Below, in pieces: positions 31,572 to 42,033 of a stretch of DNA of 64,000 nucleotides. A program made the translations under genes and the position numbers. A model generated the notes under the pieces. It was not told where the DNA came from. It saw only the letters and a list, made by a program, of their open reading frames with translations, and searched no databases. Source of the DNA: Ryuthela nishihirai (lineage: Eukaryota; Arthropoda; Arachnida; Araneae; Heptathelidae); the NCBI GenBank assembly GCA_038380435.1, contig JAWZYU010000020.1:41572307-41636306 (forward strand), read 5' to 3'. Every line of letters begins with the position of its first letter. Position 1 is the stretch's first letter.

Positions 31572-31686
31572 TCATGGTACAGTCACTCAAAAAAAAATAT
31601 CCGAACACTACGGTTGATTAGAGAATTCAGAAAAAATATCTGGCAACGATTTTTTTAGAAATTAGTGATCTGGCAACCTTCGTGTG
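31572..31686. mobile_element. Half of a hairpin MITE
   Basis: Left arm only: CAGTCACTCAAAAAAA through ATCTGGCAACCTTCGTGT. It then runs into a SINE1 relic. Confidence 0.8.
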
Positions 31687-31947
31687 GTTGCCACACCGAT
31701 GAGCTTCGAATGGCCGACGTCCGTCAGTTGAGACGTTAAGCCATGGTCTTTGTACAAAAGAGCCATATCCATTGCAAGTTAAGAAACAGGCAGGATGACC
31801 TTGACGGGGCTTTCATTTGTCACTTAACAGTTGCTCATTGGGTTCGCTTTCCCTACCCAACTCTTGAGTCCTTGGGATCCTTGTGACCTGCCTATTTAGT
31901 CCGTTGTGTGCAAAAACATGATACTGAGAGGTAAAACGAAAACAACC
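31687..31947 (+). mobile_element. Degraded SINE1 relic, headless
   Basis: Diverged body: CACCGATGAGCTTCGAATGG, GAGACGTTAAGCCATGG, TTTAGTCCGTTGTGTGC and a GAGGTAAAACGAAAACAAC end. Confidence 0.78.
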
Positions 31948-31974
31948 ACTAACTCCTACCAGTCTCTCAGTCAG

Positions 31975-32615
31975 AAAAGAGACACCGATGGACTCGGAAA
32001 GGCCTGTGCCCATTGGATGGGAAGCCGTGGCTCCTTGTGTGGGAGGGGCGGGGGGGTGGCTCAGTCGGTAGAGCGCCAGGCTCGTAATCTGTAGTTCCCA
32101 GGTTCGAGTCCCAGCTTGGTCAGCGTTGAGATTTATCTCCGAAAAATTCCCCGCCCTGTCCACGGTCAGTAGGGGACACCGATGGGCTTGGAAATGTCGC
32201 CGTCCGTTGGATGGGACGTTAAGCCGTGGCCCCGTGTGCGGGAGAGCCATACCCTGTGCACGTTAAAGAACACGCTGGATGACCTTGACGGGAGGCTACC
32301 ATCTGTCTTCCAACAGCTGTTCCAGTGAATCCCCTCACCCAACCTTCTCTGAGCCTTCGGGGTCCATGTGACCTGGCCATTTAGCACATGGTGTGCAAAA
32401 AAGTGCCGCTCAGAGGTAAAACAACCCAACCCAACCTTGTGCAGGAGAGCCGCAGCTAATCATGTTAAAGAACACGCGGATGTTCCTTGGCGTAAAGTTC
32501 CATCTATCTCCTCACAAATGTTCAGTGGATCCCCTTCCCAACCTTTGCAGAACTTATGGAGTCCTTGAGACCTGGTAATTTAGCCCGGTATCAGTCAGAG
32601 GTAAAACAAGCCAAT
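31975..32615 (+). mobile_element. Older SINE1 relic split by a younger one
   Basis: 31975-32043 (GACACCGATGGACTCGG) continues at 32434-32615 (TTAAAGAACACGCGGATG, AATTTAGCCCGGTATC, GAGGTAAAACAAGCC). The interruption is the SINE1 at 32044. Confidence 0.75.
32044..32433 (+). mobile_element. SINE1 copy nested in an older SINE1
   Basis: Full-length copy. The flanks CCTTGTGTGGGAG and CCTTGTGCAGGAG are an imperfect duplication within the older relic. Confidence 0.9.
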
Positions 32616-32627
32616 TGCTTAGATAGT

Positions 32628-32965
32628 TGAGTTGTTTTATCACTGAGCGTCATTTTTTTTTTGCACACAATGGCTAAATGGGCAGGTTACTAGGACCCTG
32701 AGAAGGGGACTCACGGAATAGCTGTTAAGACACAGATGGTAGTCTCCAGTCAAGGCCATCCGGCGTTTTCGTTTATATGATAAGGAATGGCTTTCCCACA
32801 CAAGGCCCACGGCTTAACGGCCCAGTCGACGGACGGTGAGCTTTCCAAGCCCATTGGTGTCTCCTATTGACCGAGGGTAGGGCGGGGAATTTTGGGGAGA
32901 TAAATATCAACGCTGGCCCAAGTGGGACTCGAAATTGGGACCTGCAGATCACGAGCCTGGTGTGT
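32628..32965 (-). mobile_element. Degraded SINE1 relic
   Basis: Minus-strand copy with many substitutions and deletions: TGAGTTGTTTTATCACTGAG at one end, and CGAAATTGGGACCTGCAG in the head. Confidence 0.85.
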
Positions 32966-33142
32966 AATGAAGACTGTCACTTGAATTAATATCTTTATTA
33001 CGTTTCATAAATATTAAAAAAAAATAGTTACTTGAAATATGTAAAATGTATGACGAAAATCATCAGAAAATGAGTTTTAATAATTTTTTCTGTAAATATT
33101 ATATAATACGCTGTGACCAAAGCCAGCAATGCCCATGTGTTA

Positions 33143-33507
33143 TGGGTTGGGTTGGGTTGTTTTACCTCTGAACGGCACTTTTTTGAACACCATGGGCTAA
33201 ATGGCCAGGTCACAAGGACCCCGAAGGCTCAGAGAAGGTTGGGGGAGGGGACCCACTGGAACAGCTGTTGGGAGACAGATGGTAGCCTCCCGTCAAAGCC
33301 ATGCATCGTGTTCTTTAACGTGCACAGGGTATGTCTCTCCCGCACACGGGGCCACGGCTTAACGTCCCATCCGACGGACGGCTGCCTTTCCATCCCCATC
33401 GGTGTCCCCTACTGACCGTGGGCAGGGTGGGGAATTTTTGCGGAGATAAATCTCAACGCTGACCCAGCTGGGACTCGAACCTGGGAACTACAGATTACGA
33501 GCCTGGC
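33143..33507 (-). mobile_element. SINE1 copy, slightly 5' truncated, next to host exon
   Basis: Flanked by GCCCATGTGTTA (33131-33142 and 33508-33519). The outer part of the head before the A-box is missing. It lies about 75 bp upstream of the neuropeptide exon's acceptor, so it is an intronic insertion. Confidence 0.95.
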
Positions 33508-33569
33508 GCCCATGTGTTACGAGGTACCTGTTTAGTTCAAATGTGAGCCTCATTATCTCATCTTGTTCG

Positions 33570-33584
33570 CTTTCTTTCCAACAG
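33570..33584 (+). promoter_or_regulatory. Splice acceptor of the neuropeptide exon
   Basis: Pyrimidine-rich CTTTCTTTCCAACAG, ending in AG at 33583-33584. The coding frame continues across it only as noise, which supports a true exon boundary. Confidence 0.75.
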
Positions 33585-33758
33585 ATGTTGGCTCCCAAGA
33601 GGTCGACAATGCTTCTCAACCGGCTCATGCATGCTCTCAATAAGGCCTTCCACCACGAGAACATGAGCGGCCAGCAGATGGAGCTGCAGAGGAGAGGCGA
33701 AGGCAAGATGTACTGGAAGTGCTATTTCAACGCTGTGTCGTGCTTCCGGCGGAAATAA
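33585..33758 (+). CDS. AstCC: Allatostatin-CC type neuropeptide precursor, C-terminal exon
   Basis: Encodes the last 57 residues of a prohormone for an arthropod somatostatin-like peptide, secreted from neurons or endocrine cells. Seen: a dibasic pair KR at residues 5-6, a helical spacer (MLLNRLMHALNKAFHHENM), a cleavage site RR at 36-37, the peptide GEGKMYWKCYFNAVSCF at 38-54, then RRK and a stop. The two cysteines (46 and 53) would form the disulfide ring CYFNAVSC typical of C-type allatostatins. There is no glycine before the basic C-terminus, so the peptide is probably not amidated. The YW-x-CYFNAVSCF form and free C-terminus favour AstCC over AstC (usually CYFNPISCF) or the amidated AstCCC. 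The signal peptide must lie in an upstream exon I could not find. The ATG at 33585 is internal, not a start. Codon use is GC-richer than all surrounding DNA. Confidence 0.85.
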   Translation: MLAPKRSTMLLNRLMHALNKAFHHENMSGQQMELQRRGEGKMYWKCYFNAVSCFRRK

Positions 33759-33776
33759 CGAAGCACTTCGGTAAGT
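33759..33776 (+). promoter_or_regulatory. Short 3' UTR segment and splice donor
   Basis: Twelve bases after the TAA stop the sequence reads CTTCG then GTAAGT (33771-33776), a canonical donor. If used, the exon ends at 33770 and an intron lies in the 3' UTR. Confidence 0.55.
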
Positions 33777-34189
33777 TGACTGCGTGTGGCTGCTAATTCT
33801 TTTGATTTGATTTTGCTGTCTTATAAATTGCGATATTTATAACTCTCTATTTCTTAGATGGAAATGTTTCCCACTTTGTTGCTAAAGGTTAGTAATTACA
33901 TTACACAATAAATACACGTTCATTATAAAATTATAAAGGAATACCAATATTTTAAAGTGCTGTATTTTATTAATAATTAAGTAACAGAAGTAATTGTGCT
34001 CAATATTTGGGTCCTTCAATATGTGGGTGCCATTGGTATTGCCATATTCAACTTCCATTCGTATTTGGTTCAATAAGTCTTGTGTAGAACAAATGCAGTG
34101 ATTCTTTCCTTTAAAAGCTGTAAATTACGAATCATTTTTGGGCCTAAACGATGATTTTAATGTATCCCCAAAAAACTAAAATCTAATGG
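33777..34189. other. Probable intron or 3' flank, no gene seen
   Basis: AT-rich unique sequence following the neuropeptide exon. Confidence 0.5.
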
Positions 34190-34191
34190 TA

Positions 34192-34446
34192 CAGACGCTC
34201 AAAAAATATCCGAACATTATGTTTGATTACAAGAGAATTTTAGAATTAAGAAAAAAAATCTGGCAACGATTTTTTTTTTAGAAATTAGTGACTGGCAACC
34301 TTCGTGTACAGCACACGAAGGTTGCCAGATCACTAATTTCTAAAATAATCGTTGCCAGATTTTTTTCTGAATTCAACTATGGTTTTTTTTTCGAACACTA
34401 TGGTTGAAAATCAACCATAGTGTTCGAATACTTTTTTGAGCATCTG
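34192..34446. mobile_element. Hairpin MITE, complete, TA-flanked
   Basis: Starts CAGACGCTCAAAAAATATCC and ends TTTTTTGAGCATCTG with TA on both sides (34190-34191 and 34447-34448). The arms are inverted copies meeting near 34310. The right arm carries an extra internal duplication of AACCATAGTGTTCGAA. Confidence 0.88.
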
Positions 34447-34478
34447 TACCAAATCGGAACTTCTCGAAGGGCTACAAG

Positions 34479-34861
34479 GGTTGGGTTGTTTTACCTCTGA
34501 GCGGCACTTTTTTGCACACCATGGGCTAAATGGCCAGGTCACATGGACCCCGAAGGCTCAGAGAAGGTTGGGGGAGGGGACCCACTGGAACAGCTGTTGG
34601 GAGACAGATGGTAGCCTGCTGTCAAGGCCATCCAGCGTGTTCTTAAACGTGCACGGGTATGGCTCTCCCACACACGGGGCCACGGCTTAACGTCCCATCC
34701 GACGGACGGTGGCCTTTCCAAGCCCATCGGTGTCCCCTACTGACCGTGGGCAGGACGGGAGTTTTGCGGAGATAAATCTCAACGCTGACCCAGCTGGGAC
34801 TCGAACATGGGAACTACAGATTACGAGCCTGGCGCGCTACCGACTGAGCCACCCCCGCCCC
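34479..34861 (-). mobile_element. SINE1 copy with TSD
   Basis: Flanked by AAGGGCTACAAG and AAAGGGCCACAAG, one substitution apart. Full length. Confidence 0.93.
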
Positions 34862-34874
34862 AAAGGGCCACAAG

Positions 34875-35184
34875 ATTGGGCCACCTCTACTAATCCATCG
34901 ATGTGTAAAACTGATTTCACGTGTCATAGTAATTCCACGTCCTCATAACAAGTTGGAGAGTTGTCTGATATTTCATACACACAATTACTCTTATTACTTA
35001 ATTGCTTATAAAATATAACATTTTAAAATATGGGTATTCTTTTTTAATGACTGTATATTAAGGCTTTATTATGAAATGAGCACTTGATGCTAATTTAAAC
35101 TGAAAGTCAAAATCGAAGTTAATAACTACTAAGTTAATATGTATGTTATATAAATATCAATAAATATTCCTAACATCTAATATA
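34875..35184. other. No gene seen
   Basis: AT-rich unique sequence. Confidence 0.5.
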
Positions 35185-35312
35185 CAGGGTGTTCCTGAAA
35201 GGTCCAGTCAAATTTTGGGAACGTGTTCTACTGCGCTTTGTGATTAAAAAAAGTTCATAAACATTGGGCCAGAAACGGTTCCTTTCCGAATTACAGCACA
35301 GTTTGAGAGGAC
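35185..35312 (+). mobile_element. Mariner-like terminal fragment
   Basis: CAGGGTGTTCCTGAAAGGTCC after a TA, followed by TTCTACTGCGC and GGCCAGAAACG. The same terminus is present inverted at 1996-1860. Only about 125 bp remain. Confidence 0.65.
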
Positions 35313-35319
35313 AAGTGAA

Positions 35320-35757
35320 CAGTCGCTCAAAAAAGTATCCGAACACCATGGTTGATTACAAGATTTAGAAAAAATATCTGGCAACGATTTTTTTTAGAAA
35401 TTAGTGATCTGGCAACCTTCGTGTCACGTGATTACAGAATTCAGGAAAAATATCTGGAGCGTGTACAGCAACTGTACACGCTCCAGTTACCGTTCACAGC
35501 AAATTGGAGCGTGTGCAGTTACTGCACACGCTCCAGTTTGCTGTGAACAGTAACTGCACCCGTTCAATATTTCCGTCAGTGAGCCCACACGATCTACTAT
35601 CAAAATAATATGACCACCTACAGTCGCTCAAAAAAGTATCCGAACACCATGGTTGATTACAGAATTCAGAAAAAATATCTGGCAACGATTTTTTTTAGAA
35701 ATTAGTGATCTGGCAACCTTCGTGTCACGTGACACTAAGGTTGCCAGATCACTAATT
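35320..35757. mobile_element. Second composite hairpin MITE, inverted and partly truncated
   Basis: Order: left arm, palindromes on GGAGCGTGTACAG and GGAGCGTGTGCAG, then ATCAAAATAATATGACCACC, TA, then a MITE starting CAGTCGCTCAAAAAAG at 35623. This is the reverse of 30660-31159. The final right arm is cut at about 35757. Confidence 0.83.
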
Positions 35758-35794
35758 GGATTGGTAGAGGTGGACCAACTGAGATATATATATA

Positions 35795-36300
35795 TATAGA
35801 TGATACCTCTGAGCGGTACATTCTTAGCACACAATGGTCTAAATGGACAGATCACATTGATTGGGTTTGGTTGTTTTACTTCTGAGCGGAACTTTTTTTG
35901 CACACCACGGCTAAATGGCCGGGTCACACGGACCCCGAAGGCTCAGAGAATATTGGGGGAGGGGACCCACTGAAACAGCTGTTGGGACACAGATGCTAGC
36001 CTCCCGTCAATGCCATCCAGCGTGTTCTTTAACGTGCACAGAGATGGCTCTCCCGTACACGGGGCCACAGCTTAACGTCCCATCCGACGGACGGCGGCCT
36101 TTCCAAGCCCATCGGGGTCACAAGGACCCCAAGGGCTCAGAGTTGGTTGGAGGAGGAGACCCACTGGAACAGCTGTTGGGAGACAAATAATAACCTCCCG
36201 TCAAGGTTATCCAGCGTGTTTTTTAATGTGCACAGGGTATGGCTCTCCCCACATTGTGCTGCAGCTTTATGTCCCATCTGACCGATGGCGGTCTTTCCAC
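35795..36300 (-). mobile_element. Older SINE1 relic split by a younger SINE1
   Basis: 35795-35856 (ACCTCTGAGCGGTACATTC) continues at 36116-36300 (GTCACAAGGACCCCAAGGG, GTCTTTCCACTG). The head is missing. Confidence 0.78.
35857..36115 (-). mobile_element. 5'-truncated SINE1 nested in a relic
   Basis: Minus-strand copy from TTGGGTTTGGTTGTTTTAC to CCCATCGGG; the head half is absent. It joins the older copy with only a short, imperfect duplication around ATCACA/GTCACA. Confidence 0.85.
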
Positions 36301-36958
36301 TGAAAATTAATGTCTGGGGAGTGCTTCGAGTCGTAGATGTCTGAAACGTTATGAAATTTAGGTTCTGGAGGGTTTTTCGAGCTCAAAGGATAACTTTTAT
36401 ATACTGGTAGTGGAAAGGTAAAATTTGATGAATATTTGGCAAAATGCAACGAGGCATTTCAGTCTTAGATCTTATAAACGTTGTGAAAAATGGGATCCGA
36501 TGGGTCAGTCGGAGTCAAAAATCAAATTTCAGTACACTGTTGCTAGAGAGCTAAAAATCGAATCATAGATGCATTTCGTATCATGTATCTCTGAAACGTT
36601 AAGAAATTTAAAATCCAGAGTGGCATTCAAGGTCAGATAGGGATAGGAGTGACAGTCTAGAAATCAAGAAATGCCGGAGTGGTCGGTTGTTTTCTTAATT
36701 AATAAAATTTAATAAAATTATTATTAAAGATAATAAAATCATTAATAAAGAGCATTTCACCCTTTTATAGAGTGGTTAGGAAGGATCTCAGAAACTGTGG
36801 CTTAGGTGGAAATGAGTCTACTGGGCTTAATTCTAATTTATTTCCACCTAATAATAATTAGGTGAAAAAAAAACTGTGACTTAGATGGAAATGGGTCTAC
36901 TTAAGTGACAGAAAGAAATATTCCTTTAAGTATTTGTAAATCCAGGAATATTTTTATT
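36301..36958. repeat. Diverged low-copy repeat, no gene seen
   Basis: Words such as GTCTGAAACGTTATGAAATTT recur in altered form within the region (36350 and 36590). The stretch near 36630-36680 (AAGGTCAGATAGGGATAGG) resembles 46205-46260. Origin unknown. Confidence 0.4.
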
Positions 36959-36971
36959 CAGTTTAGTAGGA

Positions 36972-37357
36972 TTGGATTGTGTTGTATTACCTCTGAGCGG
37001 CACTTTTTTGCACACCATGGGCTAAATGGCCAGGCCACATGGACCCCGAAGGCTCAGAGAAGGTTGGGGGAGGGGACCCACTGTAACAGCGGTTGGCAGA
37101 CAGATGGTAGCCTCCCGTCAAGGCCATCCAGCGTGTTCTTTAACGTGCACAGGGTATGGCTCTCCCACACACGGGGCCACGGCTTAACGTCCCATCCGAC
37201 GGACGACGGCATTTCCAAGCCCATCGGTGTCCCCTACTGTCAGTGGGCAGGGAGGGAAATTTTGCGGAGATAAATCTCAACGCTGACCCAGCTGGGACTC
37301 GAACCTGGGAACTGCAGATTACGAGCCTGGTGCGCTACCGACTGAGCCACCTCGCCC
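36972..37357 (-). mobile_element. SINE1 copy with TSD
   Basis: Flanked by CAGTTTAGTAGGA and CAGTATAGTAGGA, and the second flank is tandemly repeated once more at 37379. Full length, CCAAT-type tail. Confidence 0.93.
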
Positions 37358-37386
37358 CAGTATAGTAGGATATTGTCCAGTATAGT

Positions 37387-37507
37387 AGGATTGTCACGTG
37401 ACACGAAGGTTGCCAGATCACTAATTTCTAAAAAAAGTCGTTGCCAGATACTTTTTCTGAATTCTGTAATCAACCCTAGTGTTCGGATACTTTTTTGAGC
37501 GACTGTA
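37387..37507. mobile_element. Half of a hairpin MITE
   Basis: Right arm only: CACGTGACACGAAGGTTGCC through TACTTTTTTGAGCGACTG, followed by TA. Confidence 0.82.
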
Positions 37508-37667
37508 CAGCTTTGAAGTTTATAGGCCACTGTGTTTTCCGGAAGAGACCACAAAAATAAAGGACGCATTGTAAATATGAGATAAAAATCATGCCTTTTT
37601 CTTAATGAATCCATTTAAAGTTTGTCTAAATGGGTCAATCTTTTCCGTTGGTTCACTTACAGATTCC

Positions 37668-38014
37668 GGGCGGGGGTGGCTCAGTCGGTAGCGCGCCAGG
37701 CTCGTAATCTGTAGTTCCCAGGTTCGAGTCCCAACTGGGTCAGCGTTGAGATTTATCTCAGCAAAATTCCCCGCCCTGCCCACGGTCAGTAGGGGACACC
37801 GATGGGCTTGGAAAGGCCGCCGTCCGTCGGATGGGACGTTAAGCCGTGGCCCCGTGTGTGGGAGAGCCATACCCTGTGCACGTTAAAGAACACACTGGAT
37901 GGCCTTGACGGGAGGCTACCATCTGTCTCCCACAGCTGTTCCAGTGGGTCCCCTCCCCTAACCTTCTCTGAGCCTTCGGGTCCATGTGACCTGGCCATTT
38001 AGCCCATGGTGTGC
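37668..38014 (+). mobile_element. SINE1 copy, 3' truncated
   Basis: Plus-strand copy with complete tRNA head but ending at CCCATGGTGTGC, losing the last 35 bp and tail. Loss of the 3' end is unusual for retroposition and suggests a later deletion. Confidence 0.93.
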
Positions 38015-38027
38015 TAATGAATGCGGA

Positions 38028-38527
38028 GGTCCGTAGAATCAAAATTGTACTATATCTCGTTTTTCAATTGGATTGGATTGTTTTACCTCTGAGCGGCACT
38101 TTTTTGCACACCATGGGCTAAATGGCCAGGCCACAAGGACCCCGAAGGCTCAGAGAAGGTTGGGGGAGGGGACCCACTGAAACAGCTGTTGGGAGACAGA
38201 TGGTAGCCTCCCGTCAAGGCCATCCAGCGTGTTCTTTAACGTGCACAGGGTATGGCTCTCCCGCACACGGGGCCACGACTTAACGTCCCATCCGACGGAC
38301 GGCGGCCTTTCCAAGCCCATCGGTGTGCCCTACTGACCGTGGACAGGGCGGGGAAATTTTGCGGAGATAAATCTCTGACCCAGAGAGCGCTACCGACTGA
38401 GCCACCCCCGCCCCTCCTCTGAACAGAAGCAGATCAAACTATAGTTTGGTGTAGGGCGGATGGATGCTGTCCGTAAAAATAGGGGTCCGTAGAATCAAAA
38501 TTGTACTATATCTCGTTTTTCAAAACT
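38028..38527. repeat. 40-bp direct repeat flanking a SINE1-containing block
   Basis: The 40 bases at 38028-38067 (GGTCCGTAGAATCAAAATTG onward) are repeated exactly at 38488-38527. Between them lie a SINE1 (38069-38415) and about 70 bp of other DNA. Confidence 0.9.
38069..38415 (-). mobile_element. SINE1 copy with head deletion
   Basis: Minus-strand copy. The head lacks about 40 bp (TCTCTGACCCAGAGAGCGC replaces the B-box region). It has a CCAAT-type tail. Confidence 0.93.
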
Positions 38528-39229
38528 CTATTTAGATAAATAATGAGTTATTACATTTCTAATATACTTTGTTATATACTTTTTTCTTCCATTATGTTGT
38601 TTTCAAAATCAAGTCTGAATTAAATAAAATTGGTCATAATTGACATGGCTTAGATGACATTTTTTGTATGTATATTTGCAAATGTAAAATTATGACACTT
38701 TTATTTTATATTTTAGATTTCGTGAAGCAAGTTTTGTGCATAGGAAGATTTTGTGAAAAGATGGTCAAAGTGCACCGTTTTTAATTCGGTCAAAAAAAAA
38801 TTACACCGAATTCTTAATTTTTTTTTTACAAATCTTCGATGAAATTCACGAAATCAGTGGTAGATCTGGAAATGAAGGATGGAACATTATAAACTTGAAG
38901 CAACATCCTAGATTGGGAAAAGAATTATTGAATGGAAGGAAGATTTATTATTTGCTGCCTGTCGATATTCGAACGTCAAATAAATATCCATTTATTTCCT
39001 GCCTTATTGTACATGCATTTGTTCATAAAAATAAAACTTTTTCTGTTTTATCTTTTACTTTCTAGATGCTTATGTCACGTCGTTTAGCACTGAGCATTTA
39101 TTAAGTTTGTATCGTTTCATCTGCACATGGCGATAACGGAATTTCCAAAGAAAAATACCGTAAAATATGCAAAGTCTGATAACAAAAAGTTCTTAGACTT
39201 TATTTCTCTTTTTTTTAAAAAAAGGGAGT
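38528..39229. other. AT-rich spacer, no gene seen
   Basis: Contains homopolymer runs and a small inverted pair around 38780-38815 (AATTCGGT and ACCGAATT). Nothing coding. Confidence 0.5.
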
Positions 39230-40120
39230 ATATACAGTATTTTTATAAACGGCCCCCTTCAAAGTAACCTCCCCTTGATGATAAGAAAGAGTCCCAATAT
39301 TCTTGCCAGTTGGGGAAGATCTCTGGGAGGCTTCAGCTGTAAGCCTGTTGAGTTCTACTTCTGCATTCTGTTTAGATGATTGGAATGTCTTCAAATGTTC
39401 GTCCTTTCAGCTTCATTTTGAATCCTGGGAAGTGGGGGCGGAGGTGACTCAGTCGGTAGCGCGCCAGGCTCGTAATCTGTAGTTCCCAGGTTCGAGTCCC
39501 AATTGGGTCAGCGTTGAGATTTATCTCCGCAAAATTCCCCGCCCTGCCCACGGTCAGTAGGGGACACCGATGTACTTGGAAAGGCCGCCGTCCGTCGGAT
39601 GGGACGTTAAGCCGTGGCCCCGTGTGCGGGAGAACCATACCCTGTGCACGTTAAAGAACACGCTGGATGGCCGTGACGGGAGGCTACCATCTGTCTCCCA
39701 ACAGATGTTCCAGTGGGTCCCCTCCCCCAACCTTCTCTGAGCCTTCGGGATCCATGTGACCTGGCCATTTAGCCCATGGTGTGCAAAAAAGTGCCGCTCA
39801 GAGGTAAAACAACCCAACCCAAACAACCCTGGGAAGTGGAAAAACTCACAAGGGGCAACCTCAGGTGAATATGGAGGATGGGATAGTACAGGAATGTTTT
39901 TGGGACAAAAGTTCTCTTATGGAGAGAGGCGGTGGGCTGTGTTCAGGAGCGTCCATCATGATGATAACAGAGACCCAAATATGTCTGAGCTTGACCACGC
40001 GCTGCTCAGTACTGGTTTGTTGAAGAGGAAAACACCTCGACTCTCGAATGTAGTGATCTCTCCTCTATGGTTACTCAGCATCTTGATTCATTGCTTCCAC
40101 CGCTTGTTCTGTTAATGCAT
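39230..40120 (-). pseudogene. Mariner-like transposase C-terminal relic
   Basis: The minus-strand frame at 39440-39250 reads HFPGFKMKLKGRTFEDIPII, then a helical stretch and NIGTLSYHQGEVTLKGAVY. This matches the F-x-x-LK-x-x-LKGRRF ... Y-x-GDY C-terminal region after the third acidic residue of mariner transposases. 40115-39840 holds further degraded sequence (LRHIWVSVIIMMDAPEHS) in another frame, plausibly the segment before it. No catalytic aspartate blocks are readable. A SINE1 with TSD (39435-39827) separates the two parts. Confidence 0.6.
39435..39827 (+). mobile_element. SINE1 copy with 11-bp TSD
   Basis: Flanked by CCTGGGAAGTG (39424-39434 and 39828-39838). The A-box reads GTGACTCAGTCGG. 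Confidence 0.95.
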
Positions 40121-40160
40121 AAATCTTAGAATTTTTTATCAGATCTTGTATATCTAATGC

Positions 40161-41155
40161 ACACTGGTGGCCAAAGGTTAAGCATGATTTGCACACTGTT
40201 AAATTTCTCAAAAACGACTAAAATTATTTACATTAAATTTTGTGCGTCAATGTAGTAAATGTAAAGTGGTATGCCTCCTGAAAATCATCTGACTGAAAAA
40301 CAATTTGTAAATATCTGACTCAAAAAGTGAAATTCAGGATGCTATGAAAGCTGGCTATGATTTTGCGCAACTCATTTCCTGTTGAGCAAGCCTTGGGTTC
40401 ATGTGCGTAGAGCATTTTGTATCATCAGTATGGTGGAGCGGGGGTGGCTCAGTCGGTAGCGCGTCAGGCTCGTAATCTGTAGTTCACAGGTTCGAGTCCC
40501 AGCTGGGTCAGCGTTGAGATTTATCTCCGCAAAATTCCCCGCCCTGCCCACGGTCAGTAGGGGACACCGATGGGCTTGGAAAGGCCACCGTCCGTCGGAT
40601 GGGACGTTAAGCCGTGGCCCCGTGTGCGGGAAAGCCATACCCTGTGCACGTTAAAGAACACGCTGGATGGCCTTGACGGAGGCTACCATCTGTCTCCCAA
40701 CAGCTATTCCAGTGGGTCCCCTCCCCCAACCTTTTCTGAGCGTTTGGAGTCCATGTGACCTGGCCATTTAGCCCTTGGTGTGCAAAAATGGTGCCGCTTA
40801 GAGGTAAAACAACCCAAATCATCAGTATGTCATGAGACATAAGGATGCTTTTACACCAAGAAGAGCATTCATCATTGGTTTGGGATGCAATTATCTTAAA
40901 TTGATGTATAGTGCTCCGCTTCTTTTCCAAAGGCCCTCTCACTGGACGGAGGTACAGAGACGATATATTTCAGACATATGTGAGCTTTTCGGAGAAACTA
41001 TTCACCTCCCCGCCGCTAAGTTTTTATTTCATGAAAGATAAAGCTCCTCTTCATAGAGCTTAGATAGTCGACGAATTTTTCGAAAATCTCCACTTTCATA
41101 ATCAAAGTATGGATTCGTCATTTTATTCTCCAAACTGAATCTTATAGAGCAGGGA
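40161..41155 (+). pseudogene. Tc1-like transposon relic
   Basis: The left end CACACTGGTGGCCAAAGG matches common Tc1 termini. After a SINE1, plus-strand frames at 40940-41110 read RRYRDDIFQTYV and, with frameshifts, a stretch equivalent to FMDDNARPHRAHLVDEF (FYFMKDKAPLHRA; IVDEFFENLHFHNQ). The second catalytic D is K in this copy. The region after 41155 is lost. Inactive. Confidence 0.65.
40433..40817 (+). mobile_element. SINE1 copy with 12-bp TSD
   Basis: Flanked by ATCATCAGTATG (40421-40432 and 40818-40829), inserted in the Tc1 relic. Confidence 0.96.
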
Positions 41156-41845
41156 TTCTTAAATCTTCAGATCTCGTACCTGATGCAGTGAATATTATGG
41201 AAGCCTCACACCTTCATTACTTTTTAAGTCTTAATTTATTTTTGAAAACTGGAAACTACGATTCATGTTTGTTTGAATTATTGTGATATGATTGAACACT
41301 TTATTATGTATTTGATATTAAACACGTCCCTTTTTCCTTAACTCAGGCACAATCAAATTGTAAATGACTGATTTCGAAACCAGAATAATTCAATAATCTT
41401 AATCCAAATGTTCCTTCCACGCCGTCTGTATCTCCTGCTGCACCCCACGTTAAGGTCCCTGTTATATAGTATGTCTGGGATATGATGGGGAAAAGAGTAG
41501 GGCGTTGTCAATCTCCTCCAAAAACTCTCCGCGAGCTCCGAAATGCTTTCCAGGAAAAGTGAAATGTGTTGCCACCAGATCTCATGACCAGCTTGATAAG
41601 TAATATTATATGTCATTGTGATGCTTGTTTAACTATTCGGGATCATCATATCCGTTCGATCTCTCTGTTCTGCTGAAACTGGTCTTGGTTTATGCAAAAA
41701 CACTTCTGTATTCATTTGCATAAACCATGAAAATCATGAGATTGCTTTGTTCTATGACTCATTCTTTATTGCGTCGTATAACAATCCGTTTTCACCTCAA
41801 ATCGCACAGGACGTGGCTCAGACATCAAAAATGCAAATCGAATTG
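41156..41845. other. No gene seen
   Basis: CAGGGATTCTTAAATC at 41153 resembles a hAT end, but no partner end or duplication was found. The remainder is unique. A minus-strand frame at 41616-41353 is unrecognised. Confidence 0.4.
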
Positions 41846-41853
41846 CTCTACGT

Positions 41854-42033
41854 CAGTGGTTCTCAGCCTTTTATGCTTCACGTACCCTCTGGAAATGTGT
41901 ATTTAACTGGCGTACCCTTTATACATATACATAAAACTATAGTTATAGTATAATAATGCCAACTTCGCGACTTTTGAGTTCTCACGGCGTACCCCAAAAA
42001 ATATTTCCGCGCACCCCACGTTGAGAACTCCTG
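41854..42033. mobile_element. hAT MITE, 180 bp, 8-bp TSD
   Basis: Starts CAGTGGTTCTCAGCC and ends GTTGAGAACTCCTG, imperfect inverted repeats of hAT type. The flanking 8-mers are CTCTACGT and CTCTAAGT, one mismatch. Internal GCGTACCC words occur in both orientations. Confidence 0.85.

Noticed and set aside
33543..33584. ATG at 33543 as the true start of the allatostatin frame
   Set aside because: The residues before 33585 translate the pyrimidine tract and acceptor. They are intron sequence and lack a signal peptide.
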